A stretch of DNA of 64,000 bases from Streptomyces sp. Q6 (GCF_036967205.1 NZ_CP146022.1:1736001-1800000); one strand, 5' to 3'. Shown: positions 1 through 9,935, numbered from the stretch's first letter. A program made the numbers and translations. The notes: generated by a model from the letters alone, not told the origin.

Positions 1-566
1 CCGACGCCTCGGGCAACAGCTGCGCCCCGGCCTCCTACTCCTGGATCTCCGGCTCCAGCAAGGTCGCCCTGAGTGGTGACGAGGACGCCAAGACCATCTC
101 GCTGCCCTTCCCGGTCTCCCTGTACGGGGTGAAGTACTCCAGCGCCGCGGTCACCACCGACGGTCTGATCAACTTCCTCTCGCCGCGCATCGGCGACTAC
201 GCCAACGAGGCGCTGCCGAGCGCGACCGAGCCGAACGGCATCGTCACCCCGCTCTGGGACGACCTGGCCCTCGACAAGAAGTCCAGCGTGCAGACGGCCA
301 CCACCGGCACCGCCGGCAGCCGTAAGTTCGCCGTCGTCTGGAACAACGTCCTGTTCAGCGGGACCACGGACCGCGCCACCTTCGAGGCCGTCTTCGACGA
401 GGCCACCGGCGCGATCACCTTCCAGTACCAGTCCGTCGCGGGCAAGGGGTCCTCGGCCACGGTCGGCATCGAGAACCAGGCCGGCAGCGACGCCCTCCAG
501 TACTCGTACAACCAGGCCGTGCTGAGCGCCGGTTCGGCGATCCGCATCGCGCAGGGAGCCAAGTGA
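1..566 (+). CDS. secreted protein, C-terminal part (cut by window start)
   Basis: The reading frame is open from base 3 to the TGA at 564-566; the N-terminus lies outside the window. About 187 residues are visible. They have the look of an extracellular all-beta domain: many Ser/Thr/Gly, motifs such as LPFPVSLYGVKYSS, TTDGLINF, PLWDDL, FEAVFDEATGAITFQYQSV and a terminal SATVGIENQAG...LQYSYN. From family knowledge this resembles the beta-sandwich found at the C-terminus of streptomycete secreted S8 peptidases and similar proteins, but no catalytic part is visible so I do not assign an activity. The stop overlaps or abuts the next start, suggesting co-transcription with the FG-GAP protein. Confidence 0.75.
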   Translation, partial: DASGNSCAPASYSWISGSSKVALSGDEDAKTISLPFPVSLYGVKYSSAAVTTDGLINFLSPRIGDYANEALPSATEPNGIVTPLWDDLALDKKSSVQTATTGTAGSRKFAVVWNNVLFSGTTDRATFEAVFDEATGAITFQYQSVAGKGSSATVGIENQAGSDALQYSYNQAVLSAGSAIRIAQGAK

Positions 567-568
567 TC

Positions 569-3478
569 ATGAGAGCCACCACCTCGCGGCGGGCCCTGAC
601 GCTCGCCTCCGCCCTGGTCGCGGCGGGCCTGACGCTGACGGCGGCGCCGCACGCGCTGGCCGACGACTTCTCGACCGAAGCGACGACGCTGAGCAGCGAC
701 GCGGCCAAGACCCTCGCCGACAACGTGAACGTCGACGTGTACGGGGACCAGTTCGCGGCCAAGGCCGACGACTCCGACGAATCCGACGGCTCCGGCGCGG
801 CCTCCTCCACCGAGGCCACCACCGCCGCGAACACGCCGGTCTCCTTCACCAACAAGTCCAAGATGGAGACCGTGCGCGGCCTTGCCGCGACCGTCCCGGC
901 CGGTTCCGACGGCAGCTACTTCACCGTGCACAGCCTGGGCAACATCCAGCTGCACAAGGCCGACGGCTCCACCGCCTGGGCGCGCACCAACGCCTCGTAC
1001 TACACGGACTGGCAGGTCAAGCCGCTGCAGGTCTGGCGAACCGAGCCGTACCCGGCGCGCATCGTGATGGGCTACAACGCGGTCAGCCCGTCCTCGCCCT
1101 ACTCCGACCAGGGTTACGACACCGCCGACCTGACCGGTGACGGAACGAAGGACATCGTCTTCTCCGCGCAGGTCGGCATGTCGCCGACGCCGCGGCCGTT
1201 CACCTCGCCCGGCTCCTCGCTGTCCACCGGCACCTTCGTGACGGTCCTCGACGGCAGGACGGGCAAGACGGTCTGGTCTAAGCTGTACTCGTACGCCACC
1301 AACGTCAAGGTCGTCGACGGCACGCTGCTCATCGCCAACGCGCCGCGCCTGAACTCGAACGCGCCCGCGACGGAGACGGCCACCCTCACAGGTATCCGCT
1401 TCTCCTCCGCCGACGGCAAGCTGACCCCCTCGTCGACGTGGACCTACGACGCCGGTACGGCCCAGGCCAGCTGGGGCGCCCTGGAGTCCGCCGGCAGCGG
1501 CAAGGTCGCCGCGGTCTGGAACCTGCGCAAGTCCGCCACGAACGCCGCGCGCGGCCGCACCCTCGTCCTCGACACGGCCGACGGCACCGTCACGTGGCAG
1601 ACGGACAGCGCCTTCTACGGCCGCCAGCTGCGTCTGGACGCGTCCCGGAGCCGGGTCGTCGCCCTGGAGCAGGCGGACACCTCCGACGCGGTGCAATACG
1701 AGATCGCCGCGTACGACCTGGCCGACGGCAAGCGCACCGAGCTCGACAGCCGCGTCAACGTCCTGCCCACCGCCCTCACGGTCGGTGACGCGGCGTCCGG
1801 CGGCGGCAACGAGATCGCGGTCAGCGAGTCCGCATACTCCGCGGGGTACGTTGTCACCTCCAGCACGATCCGGGTCTTGGACGGCTCGGACGGCTCGACG
1901 GCCAAGTGGACGTACACCACCAAGCGTTCCGCCGAGAACAGCGGCAACGGCGCCAACACCTGGAGCCTGGTCACCAAGGGCGGTCTGCTCTACGCGGCGG
2001 GCCAGGACGACACCGACATGGGCGACGCGCGCAACATCGGAGGTGTGCGCTACGGCTCGCTGACCGCGTTCACCAGCGGTGGCAAGGTCAAGTGGCGCCA
2101 GGACGGCTACGGCTCCTCGCCGTTCTACCAGCAGGTGTTCTCCTCCGGCGGCTCCGACTACGTCCGCACCGTCGACCAGGAACAGAACATCCGCGAGTAC
2201 AGCCTGGGCAACGGGGGACAGAAGAGCCTGACGCCGATGCAGGGCGACCTGTACACCGGCAAGGCCGCCGACTTCGACGGCGACGGCAAGAAGGACGTCG
2301 TCGTCGGCGGCTCCTCGCACGGCGTGTGGGCGTACTCCGGCACGTCGCTGGTCAGCGGCGAACCGAAGCTACTGTGGAAGGCCACCGTCCCCGGCGAGGT
2401 GCACAACATCGCGACCGGTGACGTGAACGGTGACGGCACCAAGGACGTCGCCGTGGCCGCGGACAACGCCACCGCCGTCCTCGACGGGAAGACTGGCAAG
2501 GTCCTCTCGACGATCGACGGCAGGGGCGCCTACGTCCGCTCGGTCACCGTCGCCGACGTGAACGACGACGGCAAGGCCGAGATCCTCGTCCCGACCGACG
2601 CGCTGCGCGTGTACGACGCGAGCGGCTCCCAGCTGTGGTCGTACGCCGCGCCGGCCACCGCCGGTGACGTGGTCTTCTCCGACACGGTGGTCTCCGACGG
2701 GCAGGTGTACACGCAGTACTCCGGCCTCGGCGCGATCAACAAGTCCGACGCCGTCGTCAACGGGGTCGCCCTGAACGGCAAGGGCGCCGTGCAGTGGACC
2801 GCCGACCCGAAGGCCCCGGAGCGCGCGGCCGACGGCAAGCTGCACGGCGCGGTCCTGGTCAACGGCGTCTTCGCCTCGCCGAAGATCCCGTACGCGGACG
2901 GCCACGCGGTCGTCTACACCTGGATCATCAAGGCCGACCCGACGACGGCCGGTGACCTCGACACCGCCTCCCCGAGGGTCGTGACCGAGATCCGGGACGG
3001 ACGCACCGGTGAGCTGATCCGTCAGGCCATCAGCGGCAGCCCCTGGTCGCACGGCAACTACTTCACCGACGACCAGAGCAACGAGCTGTACCAGCTCAGC
3101 TTCGGCACGATGAAGGGCTACGCGGGCGAGGGCAAGGAGGACACGTACGCCTCGGTGATCGCGCCGCTGCGCAACGCCGAGATCGTCAACGGCCCGGGCG
3201 GCCGCAAACTGTTCGCCGGCAGCACCGAGGCCGGCCTGGCCGCGTACGACATCTCGCAGCTGAACAATGGCAACGTGTTCCAGTCCTCCATCGGCAGCGC
3301 CTCGCTCATGGGCGGCCACAACTACATCGCCGCCGACCTCGACGGCGACGGCACCGACGAGATGATCTCGCTCGCCTACGACCACTTCGGCATCCACCGG
3401 ATGGCCGAGCAGCTGGGCGGCGGCCTTCTCTCCGTCGACGACGGCATCCACCAGATGTCGACGTACAAGCTCTCCTGA
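569..3478 (+). CDS. secreted FG-GAP/VCBS-repeat protein
   Basis: About 969 residues, likely exported and possibly cell-surface. The ATG at 569 gives a clean signal peptide (MRATTSRR, then a hydrophobic stretch ending APHALA). A GTG at 563 in the same frame overlaps the preceding stop and is the alternative start. Calcium-binding FG-GAP/VCBS signatures recur as DxxGDGxxD: DLTGDGTKD (about residue 187), DFDGDGKKD (568), DVNGDGTKD (617), DVNDDGKAE (663) and DLDGDGTDE (923). This indicates a beta-propeller fold of the integrin-alpha type. No catalytic motif is visible, so an adhesion or glycan-binding role is inference. It is followed by a strong hairpin terminator. Confidence 0.88.
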   Translation: MRATTSRRALTLASALVAAGLTLTAAPHALADDFSTEATTLSSDAAKTLADNVNVDVYGDQFAAKADDSDESDGSGAASSTEATTAANTPVSFTNKSKMETVRGLAATVPAGSDGSYFTVHSLGNIQLHKADGSTAWARTNASYYTDWQVKPLQVWRTEPYPARIVMGYNAVSPSSPYSDQGYDTADLTGDGTKDIVFSAQVGMSPTPRPFTSPGSSLSTGTFVTVLDGRTGKTVWSKLYSYATNVKVVDGTLLIANAPRLNSNAPATETATLTGIRFSSADGKLTPSSTWTYDAGTAQASWGALESAGSGKVAAVWNLRKSATNAARGRTLVLDTADGTVTWQTDSAFYGRQLRLDASRSRVVALEQADTSDAVQYEIAAYDLADGKRTELDSRVNVLPTALTVGDAASGGGNEIAVSESAYSAGYVVTSSTIRVLDGSDGSTAKWTYTTKRSAENSGNGANTWSLVTKGGLLYAAGQDDTDMGDARNIGGVRYGSLTAFTSGGKVKWRQDGYGSSPFYQQVFSSGGSDYVRTVDQEQNIREYSLGNGGQKSLTPMQGDLYTGKAADFDGDGKKDVVVGGSSHGVWAYSGTSLVSGEPKLLWKATVPGEVHNIATGDVNGDGTKDVAVAADNATAVLDGKTGKVLSTIDGRGAYVRSVTVADVNDDGKAEILVPTDALRVYDASGSQLWSYAAPATAGDVVFSDTVVSDGQVYTQYSGLGAINKSDAVVNGVALNGKGAVQWTADPKAPERAADGKLHGAVLVNGVFASPKIPYADGHAVVYTWIIKADPTTAGDLDTASPRVVTEIRDGRTGELIRQAISGSPWSHGNYFTDDQSNELYQLSFGTMKGYAGEGKEDTYASVIAPLRNAEIVNGPGGRKLFAGSTEAGLAAYDISQLNNGNVFQSSIGSASLMGGHNYIAADLDGDGTDEMISLAYDHFGIHRMAEQLGGGLLSVDDGIHQMSTYKLS

Positions 3479-3516
3479 CTCCGCCCCTGCGGTAGGTCAC
3501 CCGAGAACTGGAGAAC

Positions 3517-3553
3517 CTGAGAACCCCCTGGGCCTGGCCCAGGGGGTTCTCAG
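3517..3553 (+). terminator. hairpin terminator after FG-GAP gene
   Basis: Two perfectly complementary 18-nt arms (3517-3534 and 3536-3553) are separated by one base, so the real loop takes a few bases from the arm tips. It lies 39 bases after the FG-GAP stop and 25 bases before the regulator start. There is no T-tract, which is usual for streptomycete terminators. Confidence 0.85.
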
Positions 3554-3578
3554 CATGCTCGGTTAGAGTTGCGCCCTC

Positions 3579-6500
3579 ATGAACGAGCAGCAGCCACACC
3601 GCACGATTTCAGCCACTCCCCTGCTGCGCCTGCACCTTTTCGGCGGTTTCGCGGCGACACGTGACAATGGGCCCGCGCCCGCCGGACGTTGGACACGGCC
3701 GAGCGCCCGGACCCTGGTGAAGCTGCTCGCCGTGGTGCCGGACCACCAGCTCCACCGCGAGCAGGCCATGGACATCTGCTGGCCGGACGCCGACCAGCAG
3801 TCGGCGACCGGCTCGCTGCGCGTCGCCCTGCACGCCGCGCGCCGCGCCCTGGAACCCGAACTCGCGCCGCGCGCCGCGTCGTCCTACCTGATATCCGACG
3901 GGGCGATGCTGCGGCTCGATCCGGCGACGGTGTGGATCGACGCCGACCAGGCGGAGGCCGCGGCGACCGACGCGCTGGCCTCCGGTGACCCGGACCGCCT
4001 CGCCGCCGCCCTGAACGAGTTCGCCGGGGAACTGCTCCCCGAGGACCGGTACGCGACCTGGGCGCAGCCGCGCCGCGACCGGCTCGCCGGGCTGCGTGAG
4101 GAACTGCTGCTCGGGCTCGCCGTCGCCCACCTGGAGCGTGGCGCGGCGCAGGAGGCCGTGGCCGTGGCCGAGCAGATCCTGACGGCCAGCCCCGCCGAGG
4201 AGGCCGCCCACCAGATCCTCATCGACGCGTACATACGCCAGGGGCTGCGGCGGCGCGCGGTGCGGCAGTACCACGTGTGCCGGGAGGCGCTGGACGCCGA
4301 GCTGGGCGTGCGGCCGAGTCCCGACACGGAGGAACTGCACCGGGCGGCGCTCGCGGCGGAACCCGCTCCGCTCCCCTCGGCGCCCTCGCTTCCCGCACCG
4401 CTGCGGGCCCCCGTGGCGTCCCCGCTCCGTGGCCGTGACAACGTTCTGCGCCGGCTGCTCGCGACGGACGGGCCCCCGGTCAGGCTGCTCGCGGGCGAGG
4501 CGGGCATCGGCAAGACGCGCCTGGTCGGCGAGGCCGCGCGGCAGGCGGCCGGGTCAGGGGCGGCCGTGCTGTGGGGCGGCGGGCACGACGCCGAGGGACA
4601 CACACCGTACGGGGCGTTCGCGGAGGCCCTCGACGGCTGGCTGGCCGAACGGGACGCGGGCGAGCGGGCCAGGGTCGGTGCCGAGCATCCCGAACTGGCC
4701 GCGTTCCTGCCGTCGTTGGGGCGCTCCGGCGGAGGCGGCGGGCGCAGCCCGGAGGAGGAGCGGGACCGGCTGTTCCGCGCCACGGCCGCGCTGCTCGGCG
4801 AACTGGCGTCCGTCCAGCCCGTGCTGGTGGTCCTGGACGATCTGCACGCGGCCGACACGGGCTCCTTCCAACTGCTCAGCCATCTGGCGCGACGGACCGC
4901 GGCCACGGGGGCCCCGCTGCGGTTCCTCGTGACATGGCGCGAGGAGGAACTCCCCGACGGCGATCCGCGCCGCGCGGGCCTGACCTCACTGGTCCGGCAC
5001 CGGCTCGCCGTGCGGGAGGAGTTGGCGCGGCTGGACCGGGAGGCGTGCCTCGCCGTCGCCCGGGACGTCGGCGGCGCCGGGGACCGGGTGTGGGAGCTGT
5101 CCCTCGGCAATCCGCTGTTCGCCGTGGAGCTGGCCCGCACCCCGGCCGAGGGCGACGCCCCCGACGGCGTACGGGAGTTGGTGGCCGAGCGGCTCGGGCG
5201 GCTCGATCCGGACACGCGGCGGGTCGTCGAGGCGCTGTCCGCCGCCGGCAGCGAGGCCGCCCTGTCCGAGCTGCTCGACGTCGCCGCGCACGGGCTGCGG
5301 CCCGCCCTCGACGGAGCCTCGGCCGCCGACGCCCTGGAACGGGCCATCGGCGCCTCACTCGTGGAGGAACGGCAGGTCGTCGTCGACGGACGCCCCGAGT
5401 CCGGGCTCGCCTTCCGGCATCCGCTGGTCCGCCTCACCTGCTACGACCAGCTCACCGCCGTACGCCGCAGGCAGCTGCACGCCGCGTTCGCGCAGGCCGT
5501 GCTGCGCCGCCGCCCCGACGCCGTGGACGCGCTCGCCTCGCACTTCGCGCGCGCCGACGACCCGCGGGCCGCCGAGTATCTGCGCCGGGCCGCCGAACGC
5601 GCCGCCGCCCTCTACGCCAACGACACCGCCGACCGCTACTACCGCGACCTGGTCGCCCGGCTCGACGTGGACGCGGCGCGCGCCCGGCTCGCGCACGCCC
5701 AGGTCCTGCGCCGGATGGGCCACTTCGGGCAGGCGGCGCAGGCGCTCCGCGCGGCGCTGGCCGAGTTCCAGCGGCGCGGCGATCACGACGACACCGTGCT
5801 CGCGGCGGCGCAGCTCGCCGAGACGCTCGTCAAGACGCGCTCCCCGGAAGCCGCCCTCGCCGTGCTGCGCGACCACCCGCCCACCGCGCGGACCGCGCCC
5901 GAGCCGACCGCCACCCACCATCTCGCCCGCGCGGTCACCGACTTCGTGCGCGGCCGGTACGACGCGGGCAGCGCGGCCGCCCGCGCCGCGCTCGACGCGG
6001 CGCGGCGGGTCGCCGGTGCGGCGGGGCACGGCCTGGTGGCGCGCGCGTACGCCCAGCAGGCGGGCAACCTCGGGCTCGCGGGCCGGTTCGGCGAGGCCAG
6101 GGAAGCGGCCGACCGAGCCCTCGCCCCGGCCGAGGCGTACGGGGACCCGACGCTGCTCGGCGGCGTCCTGTCGACGCTGCGGGAGAACGCGCGGCGCGGC
6201 GGCCGGCTGCGCGAGGCCGTCGGCTCCGGGCGGCGCGCCCTGGCCCTCGCCGAACAGTCCGGTGACCCCACGGCCGCCGCGTTCGAGCGGGCCAACCTGG
6301 CCGAACTCCATCTGCTCCTGGAGGAGTTCGAGCAGGCGCGGGAGTTCGCCGAGGCGGCGGTGGCGGGCTCCGAGCCGGACAGCGCGTGGTGCCTGCCGTA
6401 CGCGCTGGCCGCGCTGGCGCGGGTCCTGCTGCGGGACGGCCCCGCGGCGGACCTGACCTCCCTGCTCGACCGCGCGGAGCGGGCCGCCGCCGCGCACGAC

Positions 6501-6863
6501 GACCGGCAGGCCCGCTTCGAGGTCCGCACGGCCCGCGCCGAACTCGCCCTGCACGCGGGCCGCCCCGCGGAGGTGCGGGACGCGCTCGGCGACGCGGTGG
6601 CGCCCACGCTCCAGGCCTGGGCGGACCTGCTGGCCGGCGACCGCGAGGCGGCCCTGCGGGGCGCCGCCGCGGAGGTGGCACGGACGCGGGGTACGGGTGA
6701 GCGGCTCGCGGAAGTGGAGGCGCGGGTCGTCCTGGCGGCGGCTTCGGAGGGGCCCGAGGCGGAGGCCGCGCTCGCGGAGGCGGAACGGGTGGCGACCGCG
6801 CTGCCCTATCCTGCGGGGCTGCGGCGGGTCGCGGAGTTGCGGCGGGGGCTGCGCGGGGGCTGA
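3579..6863 (+). CDS. SARP-like BTAD / AAA ATPase / TPR transcriptional regulator
   Basis: A 1094-residue cytoplasmic regulator. Residues about 15-100 resemble an OmpR-type winged helix (LRLHLFGGFAATRDNG...RTLVKLLAV) and about 105-255 a BTAD domain (YRQ..C.E.LD.ELGV.PSPDTEEL). An AAA/NB-ARC-like ATPase follows, with Walker A GEAGIGKT (about 305-312) and Walker B VLVVLDD (about 414-420). The C-terminal half is Ala-rich helical repeats of TPR type. The order is that of large AfsR/SARP-family activators, which usually control nearby secondary-metabolism or development genes. No biosynthetic cluster adjoins it, so its target is unknown. ATG start at 3579, 25 nt after the terminator. Confidence 0.9.
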   Translation: MNEQQPHRTISATPLLRLHLFGGFAATRDNGPAPAGRWTRPSARTLVKLLAVVPDHQLHREQAMDICWPDADQQSATGSLRVALHAARRALEPELAPRAASSYLISDGAMLRLDPATVWIDADQAEAAATDALASGDPDRLAAALNEFAGELLPEDRYATWAQPRRDRLAGLREELLLGLAVAHLERGAAQEAVAVAEQILTASPAEEAAHQILIDAYIRQGLRRRAVRQYHVCREALDAELGVRPSPDTEELHRAALAAEPAPLPSAPSLPAPLRAPVASPLRGRDNVLRRLLATDGPPVRLLAGEAGIGKTRLVGEAARQAAGSGAAVLWGGGHDAEGHTPYGAFAEALDGWLAERDAGERARVGAEHPELAAFLPSLGRSGGGGGRSPEEERDRLFRATAALLGELASVQPVLVVLDDLHAADTGSFQLLSHLARRTAATGAPLRFLVTWREEELPDGDPRRAGLTSLVRHRLAVREELARLDREACLAVARDVGGAGDRVWELSLGNPLFAVELARTPAEGDAPDGVRELVAERLGRLDPDTRRVVEALSAAGSEAALSELLDVAAHGLRPALDGASAADALERAIGASLVEERQVVVDGRPESGLAFRHPLVRLTCYDQLTAVRRRQLHAAFAQAVLRRRPDAVDALASHFARADDPRAAEYLRRAAERAAALYANDTADRYYRDLVARLDVDAARARLAHAQVLRRMGHFGQAAQALRAALAEFQRRGDHDDTVLAAAQLAETLVKTRSPEAALAVLRDHPPTARTAPEPTATHHLARAVTDFVRGRYDAGSAAARAALDAARRVAGAAGHGLVARAYAQQAGNLGLAGRFGEAREAADRALAPAEAYGDPTLLGGVLSTLRENARRGGRLREAVGSGRRALALAEQSGDPTAAAFERANLAELHLLLEEFEQAREFAEAAVAGSEPDSAWCLPYALAALARVLLRDGPAADLTSLLDRAERAAAAHDDRQARFEVRTARAELALHAGRPAEVRDALGDAVAPTLQAWADLLAGDREAALRGAAAEVARTRGTGERLAEVEARVVLAAASEGPEAEAALAEAERVATALPYPAGLRRVAELRRGLRGG

Positions 6864-6901
6864 TCCCGGAGGACTCGGGCGGGGCCATGGGGGCCGTCTA
6901 G

Positions 6902-7267
6902 ACCGTCGGGTCGATCGGGGCCGTCTCGACCGTCGAGACCCTCGGGGCCGTCGAGACCGTCGGGGCCGTCGGGGCCGTCGGCCCCACCGAGACTCCGAGA
7001 CTGTCGGGACCATCAGGTCCATCGGCCCCACCGAGACCGTCGGGTCCGCCGGGACCGCCGGGTCCGCCGGGACCGTCAGGTCCGCCGGGACCGTCAGGTC
7101 CGCCGGGACCGTCAGGTCCGCCGGGTCCATCAGGTCCGCCGGGACCGTCAGGTCCGCCGGGACCGTCAGGTCCATCGGGACCGTCAGGTCCGTCAAGACC
7201 CTCAGATCCCCCAGATCCCCTAGATCACTCTGATCACTCCGGCCTCACAGGCTCCCCATGCCCCTGA
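6902..7267 (+). repeat. 18-bp tandem repeat array with a collagen-like open frame
   Basis: After the regulator stop lies a G/C-rich tandem array, most regular at 7043-7195, where the unit is close to GGTCCGCCGGGACCGTCA. One plus frame is open from the TAG at 6899-6901 to the TGA at 7265-7267 and reads 17 uninterrupted Gly-Pro-(Pro/Ser) triplets at 7043-7195, like collagen. It has no ATG, GTG or TTG codon in that frame, so I do not call a gene. The array runs up to, and its open frame overlaps, the 3' end of the convergent MFS gene, whose last codons are also repetitive (GHER units). It fills the roughly 370-bp space between convergent genes. Confidence 0.8.
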
Positions 7268-8517
7268 GACCTCTCGTGCCCCGTTGGCCTCTCATGCCCC
7301 GTAGACCTCTCGTGCCTCTTGTGCCCCTCGCGTTCGACCGGCCGGGGCGTGCGGCCGGCTCGGGCGCCGAGGCCCGCTGCCGCCAGGAGCAGACCGCCCA
7401 GCATCACGAACGGCGCCGCCGTCCCCGCCACGCCCGCGATCAGACCCGCCGACGCGGGCGCCGCCACCTGGCCGAGGCGGTTGCCGGTGAGGCGCAGGGC
7501 CAGGGCCGTGGAGCGGGCGTCCGGCGGCGCCGCCTGCACGACCGTCGTCATCGACAGCGGCTGGCCCACCCCCAGGCAGAAGCCGAGCAGCACCAGCATC
7601 ACGCCCAACGCCCAGACGGGTACGGGCAGCGCGATGCCCGCGCAGAGCACCGCCGCCAGCAGGCAGGTCGTCGTGATCAGGAGGGCGCGGCCGAGCCAGT
7701 TGATGAGCGGGGTCATCACGAGGCGGCAGGCGATCGTGGCGCCCGCGCGCAGGCTCAGCAGGATGCCGACGACGGACGGGGCGATGCCGCGGTGTTCGCC
7801 GACGACCGGCAGGTACGCCGTGAGGATGTCCGTGGCGGACAGCACGGCGAGGCTGATGAAGATGCCGCCGGGGACGCCGCGGGTGCGCAGGATGCGGTGG
7901 ACGGGGACCCGTGCCGACGGCGCCGCCGCGCGCGGACCCGCCGCCGTGGAGCGGGACTCGATGCGCCAGAGCGAGGTGAGGGAGACCGCGGACACGGCCG
8001 CCGAGACGAGCAGCGCGAGGGCGCTGGTGCCCGCCATGTCGGGGCCGCCGATCACCGCACCCGCGGCGATGGGGCCGACGAGCTGGCCGAGCGAGGCACC
8101 GATCGTGAAGTGGCCGAAGTTGCGGTCCTGTTCGTCGGGCGCGGACTGCCGGGCCACGATCGACTGGGCGCCGATGACGAAGCAGAGGTGGCCGAGGCCC
8201 ATCACGCCGCTCCACGCGGCCATCCACACGAGGGAGTCGGCGAGGCCGCTCAGGGCGCAGCCGCCGGAGATGAGCACGACCCCGAGCGGCAGCAGGGGCG
8301 CGCATCGCCCGTGATCGGTCCGCCGCCCCAGCGGAACCGCGGCGAACAGTGGCAGCAGCGCGTAGACGCCCGCGATCACACCGACGGCCCGCTCGTCCGC
8401 GCCGAGCGCGAGCGCCCGGTACGAGACGGCGGGCCGCGCCATCGACACCGCCCCCTGCGCGAAGCTGAAGGCGATGACGAGGCGCAGAAGCCAGGTGCGG
8501 CTCATTCGGTCGGTCAC
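7234..8517 (-). CDS. MFS transporter
   Basis: 427 residues with about 12 hydrophobic segments. The loop motif PLGRRTDHGR after the second membrane segment matches the MFS motif A region. The GTG at 8517 overlaps the upstream CitMHS stop by four bases (GTGA), giving VTDRMSRTWLL; the ATG at 8505 is an alternative. The overlap implies one operon with the citrate symporter. The last 30 or so residues are a charged repetitive tail (HERSTGHERPTGHERSQGHG) that looks like slippage DNA, as in the adjacent array. The substrate cannot be told from sequence; the drug or metabolite exporter subfamily is the likely class. Confidence 0.88.
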   Translation of the reverse strand: MTDRMSRTWLLRLVIAFSFAQGAVSMARPAVSYRALALGADERAVGVIAGVYALLPLFAAVPLGRRTDHGRCAPLLPLGVVLISGGCALSGLADSLVWMAAWSGVMGLGHLCFVIGAQSIVARQSAPDEQDRNFGHFTIGASLGQLVGPIAAGAVIGGPDMAGTSALALLVSAAVSAVSLTSLWRIESRSTAAGPRAAAPSARVPVHRILRTRGVPGGIFISLAVLSATDILTAYLPVVGEHRGIAPSVVGILLSLRAGATIACRLVMTPLINWLGRALLITTTCLLAAVLCAGIALPVPVWALGVMLVLLGFCLGVGQPLSMTTVVQAAPPDARSTALALRLTGNRLGQVAAPASAGLIAGVAGTAAPFVMLGGLLLAAAGLGARAGRTPRPVEREGHKRHERSTGHERPTGHERSQGHGEPVRPE

Positions 8518-9935
8518 ACGATTCCGAACAGCAGGCCCGCACCGAGCACGACCAGCGCGGTCAGCGCCGCCCATTTCACGGTGAACCGGGTGTGGTCGCC
8601 GAACTCGACCTTGGCCATGCCGACGAGGACGTACACGGCCGGGACGAGCGGGCTCGACATGTGCAGCGGCTGGCCGACGAGGGAGGCGCGGGCGATCTCC
8701 AGGGAGGAGACGCCGTGCGCGGCGCCCGCCTCGGAGAGGACCGGCAGGATGCCGAAGTAGAAGCCGTCGTTGGACATGAAGTACGTGAACGGGATGGACA
8801 GGACGCCGGTGACCAGGGCCATGTGCGGGCCCATCCAGTCGGGGATGCCGCCCACCACCCACTTCGCCATGTGGTCGACCATGCCGGTGCCCTGGAGGAC
8901 GCCGGTGAAGACGGCGGCGGCGAAGACCATGCCCGCGACGTTGAGGACGTTCTCGGCGTGCGCGCCGATCCGGGCCCGCTGGTCGGGCATGTGCGGGAAG
9001 TTGACGGTGAGGGCGAGCGCGGCGCCGAGCATGAAGAGGACCGGGATCGGCAGCAGCTCCATGATCATGGCGGTCAGGAGCACGACGGTGAGCAGTGCGT
9101 TGAACCAGTACAGCTTGGGGCGCAGGGTGGCGCGGCGCGGGTCGAGTCCGGTGAAGGTCTCGCCGTCCTCGTTCTCGTACGAGGGTGCGCTCGCGGCGGC
9201 GTTCGCGGAGCCTGCGTGGTCGCCGCCGCCGGTGCCCTTGCGCGCGCCGTTGCCGGCGCCGACCAGGACCTTCTCGTCGGCCGTCTCGGTGGCCTCCTCG
9301 GTGACCTCGTCGATCGACAGGTGGCCGAGGCGGGTGCGCTCGCGGCGGCCGAGGACGTAGGCGAGCGCGAAGACGAAGACGAGTCCGACCGCGAGGGCCG
9401 GGATCATCGGCACGAAGATGTCACTGGCGTCGAGCTTGAGCGCGGTGGCCGCGCGGGCGGTGGGGCCGCCCCAGGGCAGCGTGTTCATGACGCCGTTGGC
9501 GGTCGCGGCGACCCCGGTCATGACGACGAGGCTCATCTTCAGGCGCTTGTACAGCGGGTACATCGCCGAGACGGTGATCATGAAGGTGGTGGAGCCGTCG
9601 CCGTCCAGGGAGACGATCGCGGCAAGCACGGCGGTGCCGACGACGATGCGGACCGGGTCGGCCTTCGCGAACTTCAGGATGCCGCGCACGATCGGGTCGA
9701 ACAGGCCGACGTCGATCATCACGCCGAAGTAGACGATCGCGAACATCAGCATCGCGGCGGTGGGCGCGAGGTCGCCGATGCCCGCGATGACGTAGTCACC
9801 GAGGTGGGCGCCCTTGCCCACCAGGACGCAGAACAGTGCGGGGATGAGCACGAGCGCCGCGATGGGCGACACCTTCTTCATCATGATCAGGACCAGGAAG
9901 GTCGCGATCATGGTGAAACCGAGGAGGGTCAACAT
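8514..9935 (-). CDS. CitMHS-family citrate:divalent metal symporter
   Basis: 473 residues, multi-pass membrane protein. The sequence MLTLLGFTMIATFLVLIMMKK, ATANGVMNTLPWGGPTARA and SLDGDGSTTFMITVSA match the CitMHS family, which imports citrate complexed with Mg2+ or Ca2+. A charged Gly/Ala/Glu-rich cytoplasmic loop sits about residues 205-265. It is the first gene of a two-gene unit with the MFS protein. No citrate-sensing two-component pair adjoins it; a dyad in the upstream region (10020-10034) could be a regulator site. Confidence 0.9.
   Translation of the reverse strand: MLTLLGFTMIATFLVLIMMKKVSPIAALVLIPALFCVLVGKGAHLGDYVIAGIGDLAPTAAMLMFAIVYFGVMIDVGLFDPIVRGILKFAKADPVRIVVGTAVLAAIVSLDGDGSTTFMITVSAMYPLYKRLKMSLVVMTGVAATANGVMNTLPWGGPTARAATALKLDASDIFVPMIPALAVGLVFVFALAYVLGRRERTRLGHLSIDEVTEEATETADEKVLVGAGNGARKGTGGGDHAGSANAAASAPSYENEDGETFTGLDPRRATLRPKLYWFNALLTVVLLTAMIMELLPIPVLFMLGAALALTVNFPHMPDQRARIGAHAENVLNVAGMVFAAAVFTGVLQGTGMVDHMAKWVVGGIPDWMGPHMALVTGVLSIPFTYFMSNDGFYFGILPVLSEAGAAHGVSSLEIARASLVGQPLHMSSPLVPAVYVLVGMAKVEFGDHTRFTVKWAALTALVVLGAGLLFGIV

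Noticed and set aside
197-2320. A 707-codon minus-strand frame opposite the FG-GAP gene
   Set aside because: Shadow frame. The plus strand has a signal peptide and five calcium-binding repeats.
7040-7200. CRISPR array
   Set aside because: The units are 18 bp, contiguous and similar throughout, with no unique spacers and no cas genes; it is a simple tandem array.
6902-7267. A protein-coding collagen-like gene
   Set aside because: The frame has no ATG, GTG or TTG and it overlaps the end of the convergent MFS gene, so there is no support for translation as it stands.
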